Source: Rhynchopus euleeides (taxonomy: Eukaryota > Euglenozoa > Diplonemea > Diplonemida > Diplonemidae). Taken from it: a DNA stretch of 64,000 nt. The position numbers and the translations under genes were made by a program. Location of the stretch: the NCBI GenBank assembly GCA_963210315.1, contig OY723248.1, positions 1,380,727-1,444,726 of the forward strand, written 5' to 3'. Below are positions 10,188 through 20,528 of the stretch, in pieces. The notes under the pieces are model-generated. The model saw only the letters and a program-made list of their open reading frames with translations. It did not search any database and was not told where the DNA came from. Each line of letters begins with the position of its first letter. Position 1 is the first letter of the stretch.

Positions 10188-11014
10188 CAGGGACAGTGGG
10201 TGCTAATGAAAAACCGGTTTGCAAAACCGGTTTTTCAAAAAAAAAAAAACTATAAAAAAAATTCGGGAACATTCCACCTTTTTCCCGACTATGCCCACCC
10301 TGCTTAGAGGGTACACAGGTCACCTGGACACCAATAATGGCCCCACTACGAACCGCGATTGACCCAAAGAGTCCAAGAACGCGAAGGAGAAGGCCAGATG
10401 TTCGCTACCGTGGCCTCCGGCGGCTGGGGGGCTCCGCCCCCCAGACCCCCCCTGTGCTGTGTGCCTGTCGAGTGGACGTTGGTGCACCATGGCAAGTGGA
10501 AAACGGCACACCACCAGGAGTACGACATGGTCGTGAGTGAAGACGGGGTACGTGCAGACTACCCCACCCCTGACACAAGTCCGTACGACTTCCTCGTTGT
10601 CCACTGGCGATCGACATTGCCTCGCCCGGCGCTGTTGGAGCACGAAGTCCGGGGATTCCCCTTCAGCCCCCCTGTCCAGCAGTGGTCTCTCAAGGGCTTG
10701 GCGTGCACCTTCTGGCACTCCTGACGTTGCCCTACAGTTCCTGAGACAGATCCATGGCTGGAGGCACGGCCGGGTGGTGTAGCAAAGGACACCTGCTCTC
10801 CCAGCACCTCACACATCTCCAACAGGGTGTATGTGGGGTGCTGTGTGAGGCGTCCGTCGGCTTTATGAAGCAACCAAAGTCGGGATGCGGGCAGGTGCCC
10901 CGCTCACCCCATACATGGACAGGAAACGCCAAAACGGCGCCAAAAAACGAAAAACGGGAAAACCGGCAAAAACCGGCTTTTTTGCAGAATTTGGAAAGTC
11001 ACCCACTATCCCTG
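10188..11014. mobile_element. hAT-type MITE with 8-bp target-site duplication
   Basis: Ends are CAGGGACAGTGGGTG on the left and the inverse of CAGGGATAGTGGGT on the right. The element is flanked by the identical 8-mer AACTAAAC (10180-10187 and 11015-11022). Inverted CAGGG-type ends plus an 8-bp duplication are the hallmark of hAT transposons; at 827 bp with no transposase frame it is non-autonomous. AT-rich subterminal hairpins built from AAAACCGGTTTT lie near both ends (10209-10235 and about 10955-10985). Confidence 0.9.
10401..10453 (+). repeat. Dispersed GC-rich palindrome module, copy 1
   Basis: Contains GGGGGGCTCCGCCCCCC inside a ~53-bp module nearly identical to 31324-31376. It lies inside the hAT-type MITE. 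Confidence 0.85.
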
Positions 11015-11022
11015 AACTAAAC

Positions 11023-12179
11023 TAAACTCAGAAAAAAAAACGCCGTGTCGCTCTCCCCTGCTGTGTTCGGGGCTCCTCGGCCATCCCTGGAGCCCATCGG
11101 TCGGCAAAACAGGTGGGGTGTATGAAGTATTTTTTACATCAACAAGGGTTCGTGTCAACAGCAGAAAGACCATGATGGACAGCCCTATTCGGAGGGTGGT
11201 TGCTGGACCTTCTGACCTGCTGCGGGTGGGGGGTGCAGGTCATCTGTACACACCACCTTCCTCAATCAGAACGCGTGGTTCGACGACACACCCCGGCTTG
11301 GCGCAGGCGAACACCGTCAATCCTGGTCTTTTTTTTGTTTCCATATTTTTTTCTTCTGTCTCCCCCACCCCACCCCCTCTCTCACCGTGTGATCACTCTG
11401 GGATGAGGGGGGGGGGGTTTGTGCTCTGGCCTTGTGCACCAAAAGAAAGTGTGTCTTGCGTTGTGTTCCATGAGTTGCTGGTAGTTATTCTCACCGCCAT
11501 CACCTCACGCCCCCCCCCACCCCACCCGCAGAGGGAATTTTCAACCGCCGTTGGCAAGCCGCGTGTTCGTCCCCGGTCTCGCCATTCCCAAACACGTGTG
11601 TCGTGCGTTATATGTCTAGTGATGATTCAACCGAAAAACCAACGCCAAGTGTTCATCCGCCGGCCAACCCCCACAGCTGGCAATCAAACAAAGTGTGCCG
11701 AGTGCAATCTGTGCCAAAAAAATCAAGGCACGGTGAAAGCGTGGCAAAGGGAAGGGGTGGGGGTGGGGGGTGGGAAGGGCACGCGTGTTGCGTGTGTGCG
11801 GGTTTCTTCTCTTGGGAGGGGGAGCCGTGCGCACATTTGAGCCCCAGCTCGGGCCATTCCGACTTGTTGGGATGCAGCCCCAGACCCGCATCGTGTGGAC
11901 TCCCCCACACCGACCCCACTGCCATCATATGTATGCCCATGTGCACAGCAATGCAGGTGGATTAAGTGAGGGCTCGTTTGTCTTGATCCTCCCATCCTTT
12001 TCGCGGGTTATTCGCAAAGGAATGTGCCAGTTGTTTGGTGTGCGTTCCAAAGAAGCAGCGACAGGAGCCACCGACAAAAGCCTGTGTTCGCGACATGCCG
12101 TGCCATCGAGGGAGGAGGTGGTGTCGCAGAAGCGATGCCGCGTCTGCGATGTGTCCCGTGCACAACAACACAGGCTGCG
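11023..12179. other. Intergenic region, no gene recognised
   Basis: Short unbiased frames only, with G-rich runs near 11408 and 11758. Nothing further supported. Confidence 0.5.
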
Positions 12180-12715
12180 TCACCCTTCAGAGAAACCCTG
12201 TGTGTTTTTGTGGGAAACAAAATAATCCGAATGATGCGGCGCGAGCAGAGTGCACCCCCGCCCCCCGCCCTATTGTAACACTGTTGTCGCCTTGTAAGTG
12301 ATGCATGTGTGTGTTGCCTCCGCAGGTGGTGGTGGTGGTGGTGGGGGCTGTTCTGTGCAGGAAGGGGGGCACGGCATCCCGCCTCTGACCACTGCTATCA
12401 GCATGGCGACGGTCACGGCACGGTGCACTGCGCACGGTGGCCGGCCTGGGGAGGGTGGGAGGCACCGCAAGGTGTGCACGGACACGGGGGGTCGTACCGC
12501 ACGACGCCCAGGTGCTCCAGAGGGTGTGGTGGGGAGAGGGGAGGGGGGACTCGCCGCATTCCTGGGGTGGGCTGCGGCCTCACGCCGGAGGGCATGCTTG
12601 CATGCGGGGATGGCAGCAGTCGCTCGCGTGACGGTTGCCGGGCAGGGTGGGTTAGGCGGTGGTCCCGGTGGTTCGCACATAGTGTGATCCCTGCGGCAGC
12701 CGGCTGGTCATCAGG
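12180..12715 (+). repeat. Duplicated upstream block, copy 2
   Basis: Second copy of the 7850-8345 block, in the same orientation, ending about 252 bp before the start codon of the 12967 gene. It contains an added (GGT)n expansion near 12325-12346. Confidence 0.9.
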
Positions 12716-12966
12716 GTGGGGCAGCTGCTGGTGGCCGGGAGCCAGCGGGGTTTCCTCTAACCAGGGGACATGCATGCTGCCCGGCAGCCAGCTGGTCAAC
12801 AGGGCGGGGCTGCTTTGGTGGCGACTCCTGTTTGTCCAGGAATGCCTACACTCCCGCGAGCACACGAAATACACCACCACCCCACCCTGCCCCACCCGCC
12901 ACCACAACAGGCTCTCAGCAACCGGAGCACACCGGAGGAGCAGAGCGCACAGCAGCAGCAAGCACC

Positions 12967-13848
12967 ATGCTGAGCGGGTCTGCTGCGCCATACAGGGCAC
13001 AGGAGGGGCCTGTGTCCCCCTGCAGCCCTGGAAGGGCGCGGCCCAACGCGGTGCTTGCCGCTGTGGCTGCGGCTCGTCCGGGCAGCGTGAAGGCCACAGT
13101 GCTCACAGATGCATGCGACGCTGCACAGGCCTTTGCCGAGGCTGACGCGAAGAACACAATGGGGTCTGCGTGGAAGTTCACAGCGGATTACGCGCAGTTC
13201 CTCGGGTGCAAGGGTGTGGTCTGCGAGGTGCATGCCGGCGGCGCTGTGCAGATCGCCTTCGAACCCGGGGTCAGCCTCTGGTTCCCAGCAGGCGCGGTGG
13301 CGCAGTTCACGCTGCCCCCCTCCACGCCTTCCCTGGAGCGGGTGGGGGTGGCGGTCAACCAGAGCCCGGCGGTGTCGCTGGCAGCGACGCTGATGGACAT
13401 GGTGCGGCACTACCCGCAGCTGGGCACCATGGTGCTGCAGCGGCTGACCGCACACAACAGGGGGTACTCCAGCCCAGGCGTGTCCAGCGTGGGGTCGCCC
13501 TCGGTGGCGTCGCCGGCAGAAGACGACAAGTCGTCGCTTGCACAGCGGGTGAGCTGGAGCCGCATGCTGACGGAGGTCGAGCCGGTGCCGCACGTGCCGC
13601 GTGCCTCTGCCCCGCCCTTCTGCCCCAGCGGGTACGGCGCGTCCCTCCCCAGCAACTCGTCGCAGTCGCAGCTGTCGACCCCTGCGTCCATGCCGGAACC
13701 CCCACCGTACTCTGAGCCTGTCACGTCGTCAAAGATGCGCCTGTCTGTCCTCGAGGAGGAGGACCTGCGCCATGCCGACGCTTCTGTCTCCATCGTGAGC
13801 CAAATGCTGGACGATATCTTCGACGACCCCCAGCTCCCGTCGTCGTAA
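12967..13848 (+). CDS. Protein with mind-bomb-type SH3-like repeat
   Basis: 293 residues, single exon, strong G/C-ending codon bias. Residues about 41-115 resemble the MIB/HERC2-type SH3-like repeat: a basic strand (VKATVLTD), a tryptophan region, then LGCKGVVCEVHAGGAVQIAF and LWFPAGAV, matching the family's G-x-V-x-x-V...W-x-(F/N)-P-A pattern. In other eukaryotes such repeats bind protein ligands in ubiquitin ligases and signalling proteins; no RING or HECT domain is present here, so it may be an adaptor. The C-terminal two thirds are Ser/Pro-rich and probably disordered, ending in an acidic helix-like segment. ATG 12967 is preferred over upstream in-frame codons because bias and complexity change there and a CACAACAG tract lies about 65 bp upstream. 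Confidence 0.65.
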   Translation: MLSGSAAPYRAQEGPVSPCSPGRARPNAVLAAVAAARPGSVKATVLTDACDAAQAFAEADAKNTMGSAWKFTADYAQFLGCKGVVCEVHAGGAVQIAFEPGVSLWFPAGAVAQFTLPPSTPSLERVGVAVNQSPAVSLAATLMDMVRHYPQLGTMVLQRLTAHNRGYSSPGVSSVGSPSVASPAEDDKSSLAQRVSWSRMLTEVEPVPHVPRASAPPFCPSGYGASLPSNSSQSQLSTPASMPEPPPYSEPVTSSKMRLSVLEEEDLRHADASVSIVSQMLDDIFDDPQLPSS

Positions 13849-14630
13849 CCTGGATTTTTCCACCCTTGGGCTTCAGCAACAAGCTCCAGGCCCTGACACC
13901 GCACACCAACCAACTACGCAGATCGGTTCGAAGCGGGTCGGGCGAGGTGCATTGCGGCGCCCTCACTGTAGAAACACTGGGCTGGGCGAAAAGTGAACGG
14001 AAATGGAAGAGCTGTGGGGGTGGGGGTGGGGTGAGGGGCAAGTGCATAATATGATGAGCTGTTTATCCAGGAACGTGCGGAAAGAGCGGAGAATCGCATC
14101 AATATTACAGGGGGGGGGTGGGGAGGGGTGTTCTGCTGCAATGACACATGCCTGGTGCACGCATGTCAAGAGATGCTTCCGAGGGGGTGTACCTTCCGCA
14201 TACCACATGCCACTTACGTGTGCATGTGGTTTGTGGGTGTTGGATGGCTTGCAAGCAGTGTCGATCCGTGCCCACGTCTGCTTTTAGGCAACCCATGCTG
14301 TTTCTCTGGGCGCTTGTGGGCTGGGATGCGCGAGGAGGTTGCCATGGCTGTGCGGCGTGGTTATCCGTTCTCAGGAATGGGGGTAGAAGCACCCAACAGG
14401 CGGAGAAAGTTTGTGTCTCACGTGTATAGAGCCCGCCCTTGCAACTTGCTGAGCCTGGTTGTATATCAATAAACTTGCCTCACTGGCGTGCCTCTTAGCC
14501 ATGCAGGCACCGCCCGAGCCGCTCATATATTTCTGCGTGCTGATGGTGCGCTACCGCTCTCTACTCAGCAGCAATATCCAGAAAACGTGTATCGCCTTCC
14601 GGTGATACGCGCCAGGTCTGCTCATCGGGG

Positions 14631-15053
14631 GTGCACCCGTCTCGCGCCAAATACGATGATGGCAGGTGCATTATTCTTCAACGTATCAACAAAAATCATG
14701 CCGCTGGATTTTGGTTCAATCTCGAGAAGTGCGTGGATTTGGCTACTAGTGTATTTCAACGCTCATTCGTGACGAAGGGGGGCAGTCGACCCCAAGCTAG
14801 CCTGTGGCTTGATATGAAACGTGATGATAAAGAGGATACCGCACTCTGGTGTGTATCGCTCAAAACAGAGCTGTACTCTGCAGTTGCTGGATTGTTTTTG
14901 TCGTGGCCCTGCCTTTTCTTTCCCAAGGCTTGTATGTGCTGGCCTATTCTTGCTCTGCAGGGCTGCCCAGCGCACTTCAAAGTTGACACCGTCTTGGGCA
15001 CACCCAACCGGGGTTATTCCCGACTGGGACTGGCACTGTCGCTCAGGCGATGA
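14631..15053 (+). CDS. Unrecognised open frame, possibly a gene remnant
   Basis: About 140 codons without a good ATG. The stretch from about 14640 to 14860 has a protein-like composition (for example AAGFWFNLEKCVDLATSVF), but codon use is not the G/C-ending type of the clear genes. No family recognised; it may be an old coding fragment or chance. Confidence 0.2.
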   Translation: MHPSRAKYDDGRCIILQRINKNHAAGFWFNLEKCVDLATSVFQRSFVTKGGSRPQASLWLDMKRDDKEDTALWCVSLKTELYSAVAGLFLSWPCLFFPKACMCWPILALQGCPAHFKVDTVLGTPNRGYSRLGLALSLRR

Positions 15054-16003
15054 TTTTTGCTGAATGTAGTTTGAAGAGAGCCCCATTCGTTGTGAAATAC
15101 ACCTTCTTGCTTGAGACAACGTTCAAAATGAAAAATCCCATTAAACCGTGCAGCCCAAATATGCCCGAGACCGCAGACCCTCTCACAGGGGGCTTGCTAA
15201 GGGCACTGCCTGTTTGTCCCACACGTTGCGCTGGAGGTCGTCGAAAACCCCCCCCAAAAAAAAAACGCCGCGCCTGGAAGCTCAAGCGCCCTCCGTGCTG
15301 TTGGGTGTTGCTGTCATCACCCTCTCTTTCCAGGAAAGTTCCAGGAAAGCCATCCCCTCCGCCCTCATCTGACATAGAACGAACACTGTCACCCCCCACC
15401 CCACCCCCACTGTGTATAGGGGGACTCCACTCCCGGTGGGATGCAATGTGCCAGCCAAGCTTGCAACCCCCGACCCTGGATCATGCCATTTGCTTGGCAG
15501 CCAGGATGACCCGGCAAGGTGCCTCCCCCCCTGATGTCTTTATTGCGATGTGTCCACATCCCCCTTCTCTTGCTCTCTCTCTTACAACTGTACGCAGCGT
15601 CATTTGCTTGCCATCCCTTCTCCGACAACGCACAGAGTGGTTGGGGTTTGTTGACGTTGCTCGCCTTCGCTTCCGCGGATGGCCGGTGGCAAGGGGGAGG
15701 GGCATTTGCTTTATTGCCAGAGCTGCTTTCTTTTCCATCTGTATACATGGCCTGGTACGGCGGTCTCCCGCCCAGTGGGGGAGCTCCTCCTTTTAGGGGG
15801 TTTGGTTGGCTGAGGGGTGGGCCCACATCCCTTGCTCCGACTGCTGCTCCCAGATCCAATATGGGGTCGGGGGGTCTATGTAGTGGAAGTGGAAACGTGA
15901 TGGCCTCCCGCACCCCTACCCCTCCACCCCTGCAGCTCGTTTGTCCTTTTTCCTGCTGTGATCGTGTCATGCAAACACTCCGTGTGGCCCCACGCTGGTT
16001 TGT

Positions 16004-16453
16004 GTGGCGTTCAGCGAAATAAGAGATTGCCGATTCTGCAAACAGCAGACTCTGCAAAAAAGCAAAGAAGCTTTCTGGATTTTCACACTCATGAAGACTC
16101 AGAAAGACCCGCGGCAACATTCAGTGCACTACGCGCATGCGCTCGACGTTCTTCTGTACACACAATTCGCGCAAGTCACTCAAACCTTTTATGTGATCCA
16201 GGCGTGGTCTGGAATGGACGCACCGGCGTCTTCGATCTGTGGTAGAACTGCAGAAAAGGAGGCGCTATCAAAACAGGTGGCACACTGTCAGTTTGACACA
16301 GAGCCAAGACCCCATAGTCTGTTCGTTGAGCTTGTTCTGTCCAACGGGCAGAATGCGCTCGCCACTTTCTGGAGTCAAGTCATGTCATCAACGAAGAAAA
16401 CAGTTTTCTCGTTCCCCCTTTCGTTTTCTCCACGGCTACTCCTGCATGAATAA
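16004..16453 (+). CDS. Unrecognised open frame of about 149 codons
   Basis: No ATG at the beginning of the open frame (internal ATG near 16091). The composition is protein-like with CRFCKQQ near the N-terminus, but codons are unbiased and no family is recognised. Chance or remnant. Confidence 0.2.
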   Translation: MAFSEIRDCRFCKQQTLQKSKEAFWIFTLMKTQKDPRQHSVHYAHALDVLLYTQFAQVTQTFYVIQAWSGMDAPASSICGRTAEKEALSKQVAHCQFDTEPRPHSLFVELVLSNGQNALATFWSQVMSSTKKTVFSFPLSFSPRLLLHE

Positions 16454-17286
16454 CTCAGCTGTATTTTTTCTCAACAAAAACGAACCCCCTTCTTCTCGCC
16501 GGTTTGCCATGCGTGTGTGCGATGCCCGTCTTGATGAGTGGGTCAACACGCTGGGCCTCTTTGCTGGCGAGGCCCAGTGACATGCACATCTTTCGACAGA
16601 AGGTGTCACTCAGTTCTGCCAATCGTGCCCTACACACCACCGTTTTTATAAGGCGTGATGTTGTATGTTGTGTGGGAGCGTCATCACTCTTCACAACAAT
16701 CGCAAAGCTCGTAGAGGAAGAGTGGCAGAAGGGGTGGCACTATAGTGCAGTGCCGTATGCCACGCTACGTCTGTAAGGGACCACCTGTCCTGCTCTGACC
16801 AAGTGACAGCATCACTTTCGGAAAATATATGTGTGTGATCACACTTTGGGGGTTGACTGTCGGACGCACTTCCATTTGCATGGGATGTGTTGGCGGTGAG
16901 GTTGCGATTGGAGCCTGCTTATGGATTTTGGGCCTGTCTGTGTCCTCCCCGCTAAGCAGCCACGCAACGGCTGGGTAGTTTTGGCAGGTGGCGAAGGGCT
17001 TTGTCGTGGCACGGCAGATGAGACGGCGAAGATTCAATGCGCCCACCCCCCTGTTGCCTTCGGTACAGAATCACATTGGCCACTGATAGCACAGCGGAAT
17101 TCGTCTGCAGATGAGTGTATTCGTGATTATTATAAGTGGTGCCACTTCTGTTGCTTCATGCGAACCTCAACACCACCAAAACAAACACCCAGAAAGGCGC
17201 ATTCGCCTGAAGCAATTTGCACGTTGGGATCACGACCACACTACCACACCAATACACCCCACCACACTTCAGAGTGAGTACATCAG

Positions 17287-19778
17287 ATGCGTGATGATGT
17301 AAGGAGGCGGCGCAATGGCCCAACAGAGCTTATCGGCTCTGACGAGGTCGAACTCTATGAGAAGGAGTTTTTCGGGATGATCGGCAGCAAGATGCGTGTC
17401 AACAAGGGGTACCTCGACAACGTCCACCCCATCGGTGTGTGGTGCAGCCACGAACCCATCGTGAGCCCTGAGGACCTTCGCATCCTCGATGAGGAGCTTG
17501 GCTGCAACCTTGAGACACGCGGCCGCCGGGATTTGAAGTGGTACGGTGCGAACTGGCTGGGGCACGGGGACTTGAACCCCACTGCCCCCCTCCCCCAGCG
17601 CTCGCAGGAGATCGTCGACAAGCTGTGCAAGCGGACAGGCTTCCCCAAGGTGACCGTGGCAACCCTCCACCGCTACTACCGCAGCAAGGCACAGCGCGCA
17701 ACAGCGCAGCAGCTGGGGCCGAAGCTTGCGGGGCGCAAGATGGCCATTGTCCCACACACTGATGACAAGCTACTGACAGGCAACGGCGGTGTGATGATGG
17801 TGCAGGTTGGTGGTGACGCTGAAGTCGCCATGGTGCAGCGTGGCAAGGGCGGTGGCCCTGCGAAGTTCAACGCCTCATGCGCCCGCCCGCTGGGACACGT
17901 TGTTGTGTGTGAAGGAGAAGTATGCCGTGATTGCATGGGGTGGTGTGTGTGATAACTGATCGGAGTTGGCCCGGTGCACCCACCACTAAGCAGCCAATGG
18001 TACTGTGTGTGGGCACACACCTCAGGGTGAATGCACCGCATCCACCACATGTCTGTGGCAGTGGCGCAATCTGCATTCAACAAAGAGATTAACGTGTGTG
18101 GAGATCCTTCAAGATCAGCTGTGTATACACGGCCTTTCGCGGGATATCAGGGGTTGGGCGCACGTAACACCCCTTGCAGGCTTTCCAGTCGCCGCACCAG
18201 CATGCAGTGCTCTGGACGGACGATGCACGTAACGAGGTGATGACGACCCTCACTATCCGCTCCATCGCACTGCCTTGGGCTCGCAACCAAGATGTGGACG
18301 AATCCAAAGCGGCAGCGCCGCAGGTGTTCCACAGGTCTGGCAGCGAGCAGCGCGACCGCCAGGACAGCCGCGACAACAGGCGGGCCAGCCACCAGCGCGA
18401 CGGGGAGCAGGGGCGGGGCGGGCGGGGCGATTCCCGAGAGAACGGGAATTCGGGACGCAGGGGGCGTGATGGCGGTGACGACAGGAATGACCGCGACGCT
18501 GATTTCAATGGGCGGCGCAGGCAGGACAGCCGCGAGCAGGACAGGTGGGTGCGTGGCGGCCGCGATACACGTGACGGGCGTGATATGCGCGAAACACGCG
18601 ATGTGCGTGATGGGCGGGACATGCGTGACACACGCGACAGGGACCCCCGCAGGACGCACGACGGGCGCGACCAGTGGGGCCGCCGGGATTCGCGTGAGCG
18701 TGGTGCCAGGGAGGACAGGTGGGCACGCAACGACAACCGGCGGGAGGAGGAGCGGGACTCGCGTGATCGCGAGAGGCACAACGGGCGCGACATGGGCGAG
18801 AGATCTCGTTTCGCCGACGAGGGTTCGAACCTGCGCAACAGGGGCAGGGACAACCGCGACAGTCGCGATAACTATGACAACAGGGAACGGCGTTGGGACC
18901 GTGACGACAGCCGTGACGAGCGGCCCTCACGCAACACCGGGAGGCAGGACGACCGGGACGGCCGTGACGACCGCAGGGGGAGGGACGGGCGCGACAACAG
19001 ACGCAACCACAGCGAAGACGAACCTCGCCGCAGGGACGAGCCCCGCCACGACTCCGACGCACGGGACAGACGTCGTGATGGGGACGGCAGGAACATGCGC
19101 AACGAGCGCATGCGCCGCGATTCCGAAGACGACTGGCGCCGCGGCAGGGAGCGGGACGGGGACAGGGACAGGTTCTCACGTGACAGGGACAGGGGTGCGC
19201 GCGATGCGCCGCACGACTCCCGCAGCAGGGACCGCCGCCCCGATGACGCACCCCGCGAGTCGCGCGACAGGGACACCCGCCGTGACACTCGCGAGGCGTC
19301 ACGCGAGGCCGTCCGGGACATGCCTGCACGCGACAGCGAACCCCGCGACCGTAATGCCCCGCCGCGCAGGGAACGCAGCATTACCCTCGACTGGTCGTGG
19401 GACGAGAAGGACGAACGCATCCCTGCGCCATCTGTGGCACTCAAGGACATGTCGTACTCGGAGGTGCGCGAGCAACACAGTCAGCTCAAGCAGGTGTGGA
19501 ACACGTTCCGCGAAGCATTCAAACAGCAGAACGGGAGGTACCCGTGCAACTCTGACCTGCAACACCCGAATCTCGCAGCCAAGAAGGATCTCTTCGACCT
19601 GTGCACCAACCTGACCAACGAGAAGCACAGGAGGAAGGAGCAGGGCGAGGACAGGAAGGAGAAGAAGGAAAAGAAGGACAGGTCCGAAAGGAAGGAGAAG
19701 AAGGAGAAAAAGGAGAAGAAGGACAAGAAAGAGAAGAAGGGCAAGAAGGAGGCGGTCGGCTCCGACGCCGATGCGTGA
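17287..19778 (+). CDS. AlkB-like 2-oxoglutarate/Fe(II) oxygenase fused to an Arg-Asp-rich tail
   Basis: Exons 17287-17919 and 18180-19778, joined in phase 0 (donor GTATGC, acceptor TTGCAG), give 743 residues. The splice rebuilds the core of a 2OG-Fe(II) oxygenase: HxD at His157/Asp159 (PHTDD), the distal iron ligand His219 (HQHAVLW) encoded in exon 2, and the 2OG-binding Arg238 in TLTIRS, with the typical GHVVVCEGE strand directly before the junction. AlkB relatives oxidatively demethylate nucleic acids or proteins. Residues about 250-600 are dense in Arg, Asp, Gly and Asn (RD/RDGRD-type repeats) as in RNA-processing factors. A short globular region (about 611-680, FREAFKQQNGRYPCNSDL) recalls the helical motif of FAM13-like proteins, followed by a Lys/Glu-rich end. 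A role in RNA modification is inferred. The exact N-terminus is less sure; an AG precedes the ATG immediately. Confidence 0.8.
17920..18179 (+). other. Spliceosomal intron of the oxygenase gene
   Basis: 260 bp, GTATGC donor, CGTAAC branch-like word shortly before the CCCCTTGCAG acceptor. Without splicing the upstream frame ends within 11 codons and the distal iron-ligand histidine would be lost. Confidence 0.85.
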
Positions 19779-20528
19779 TCGCCCTACAGCACGTGCGGGG
19801 GTGGGTGAAGGGAGGAGGGGGGAGGGGGAACTGGGACTTACATCGACCTAAAGAATACGGTGGCCGTCCCATTGGCTGGAACATCACAAACTGATATCTT
19901 ACAGTGGGAATCTCCGCTAATCGGCAAGCCTCAGCAGTCTTTCCGGCGTTGGCTTGGTGAATTCACTGGAAAACACCTTTCAGGCCAAAATGCACTTTTC
20001 TGCTGCACCGCTTCGCGAACCCACTCCGTGGTATATTTTGCTAGATATCCATCAGCCGGCGTGGCGGGGTCCTGGCAAAGGGACCCACTGCCCCGCTTCT
20101 CAGGTGCGGGTGCCTCTGTGGGCGGGAGAGAGAAAGGGAGGAGGTGGGGGGTAAGGACACCGTTTTGCAGAACACACGGCACATTTCGCGCAGATTATTT
20201 TTGTGTGGAAGCGTCAACGCATCAAACGAAGTACCAAGTAGTAGAGGAAGAGCGGCAGAGTTGAAGTGACACTTTTTATTTTTTTGCTGCCCGGCTGATA
20301 GCTCCCCTTGCCTCAAACAGCGCAGCCCGATGTCGGCTGGGCCCCTCATGGGTATTTATTTTTGCCCCCAAAGTAAGTTGGAAATGACGACAGACGGCAG
20401 CCCTACTCCCCACCCCACCCTGACATCCGTGCCTTTTTTTTCCCCTCAAGAAAAAACCCTGCATCGGAAACCACTCCACCACCCCACCCCACCCCACCAC
20501 CCTCCTCATTTCCCAGGGGACATATGTC
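19779..20528. other. Intergenic region between the oxygenase and QSOX genes
   Basis: No gene recognised. A word GTGGAAGCGTCAACGCATCA near 20207 also occurs near 4778, and a GTAGAGGAAGAG word occurs near 20239 and 16711, so dispersed repeats are present. A pyrimidine/CCACC-rich tract ending CCCAG lies directly before the QSOX start. Confidence 0.5.

Larger units (their letters stand above)
13849..17286. other. Intergenic region with two weak reading frames
   Basis: Mostly non-coding: poly-G near 14111, poly-A/C runs near 15250. Two longer frames without a recognised family are listed separately (14631-15053 and 16004-16453). The word GTTTGACACAGAGC near 16290 recurs near 685, so dispersed repeat is present. 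Confidence 0.5.

Noticed and set aside
18810..18835. GGGTTCGAACC-like word suggesting a tRNA T-loop
   Set aside because: It lies inside the RD-rich coding exon and no cloverleaf can be built around it. No tRNA or rRNA gene was found elsewhere.
18292..19614. Thr/Ala/Gly-rich + frame overlapping the RD tail, and Arg/Ser-rich - frames
   Set aside because: Other-phase readings of the low-complexity RD-coding DNA; only the frame joined by splicing to the oxygenase core continues into the conserved C-terminal module.
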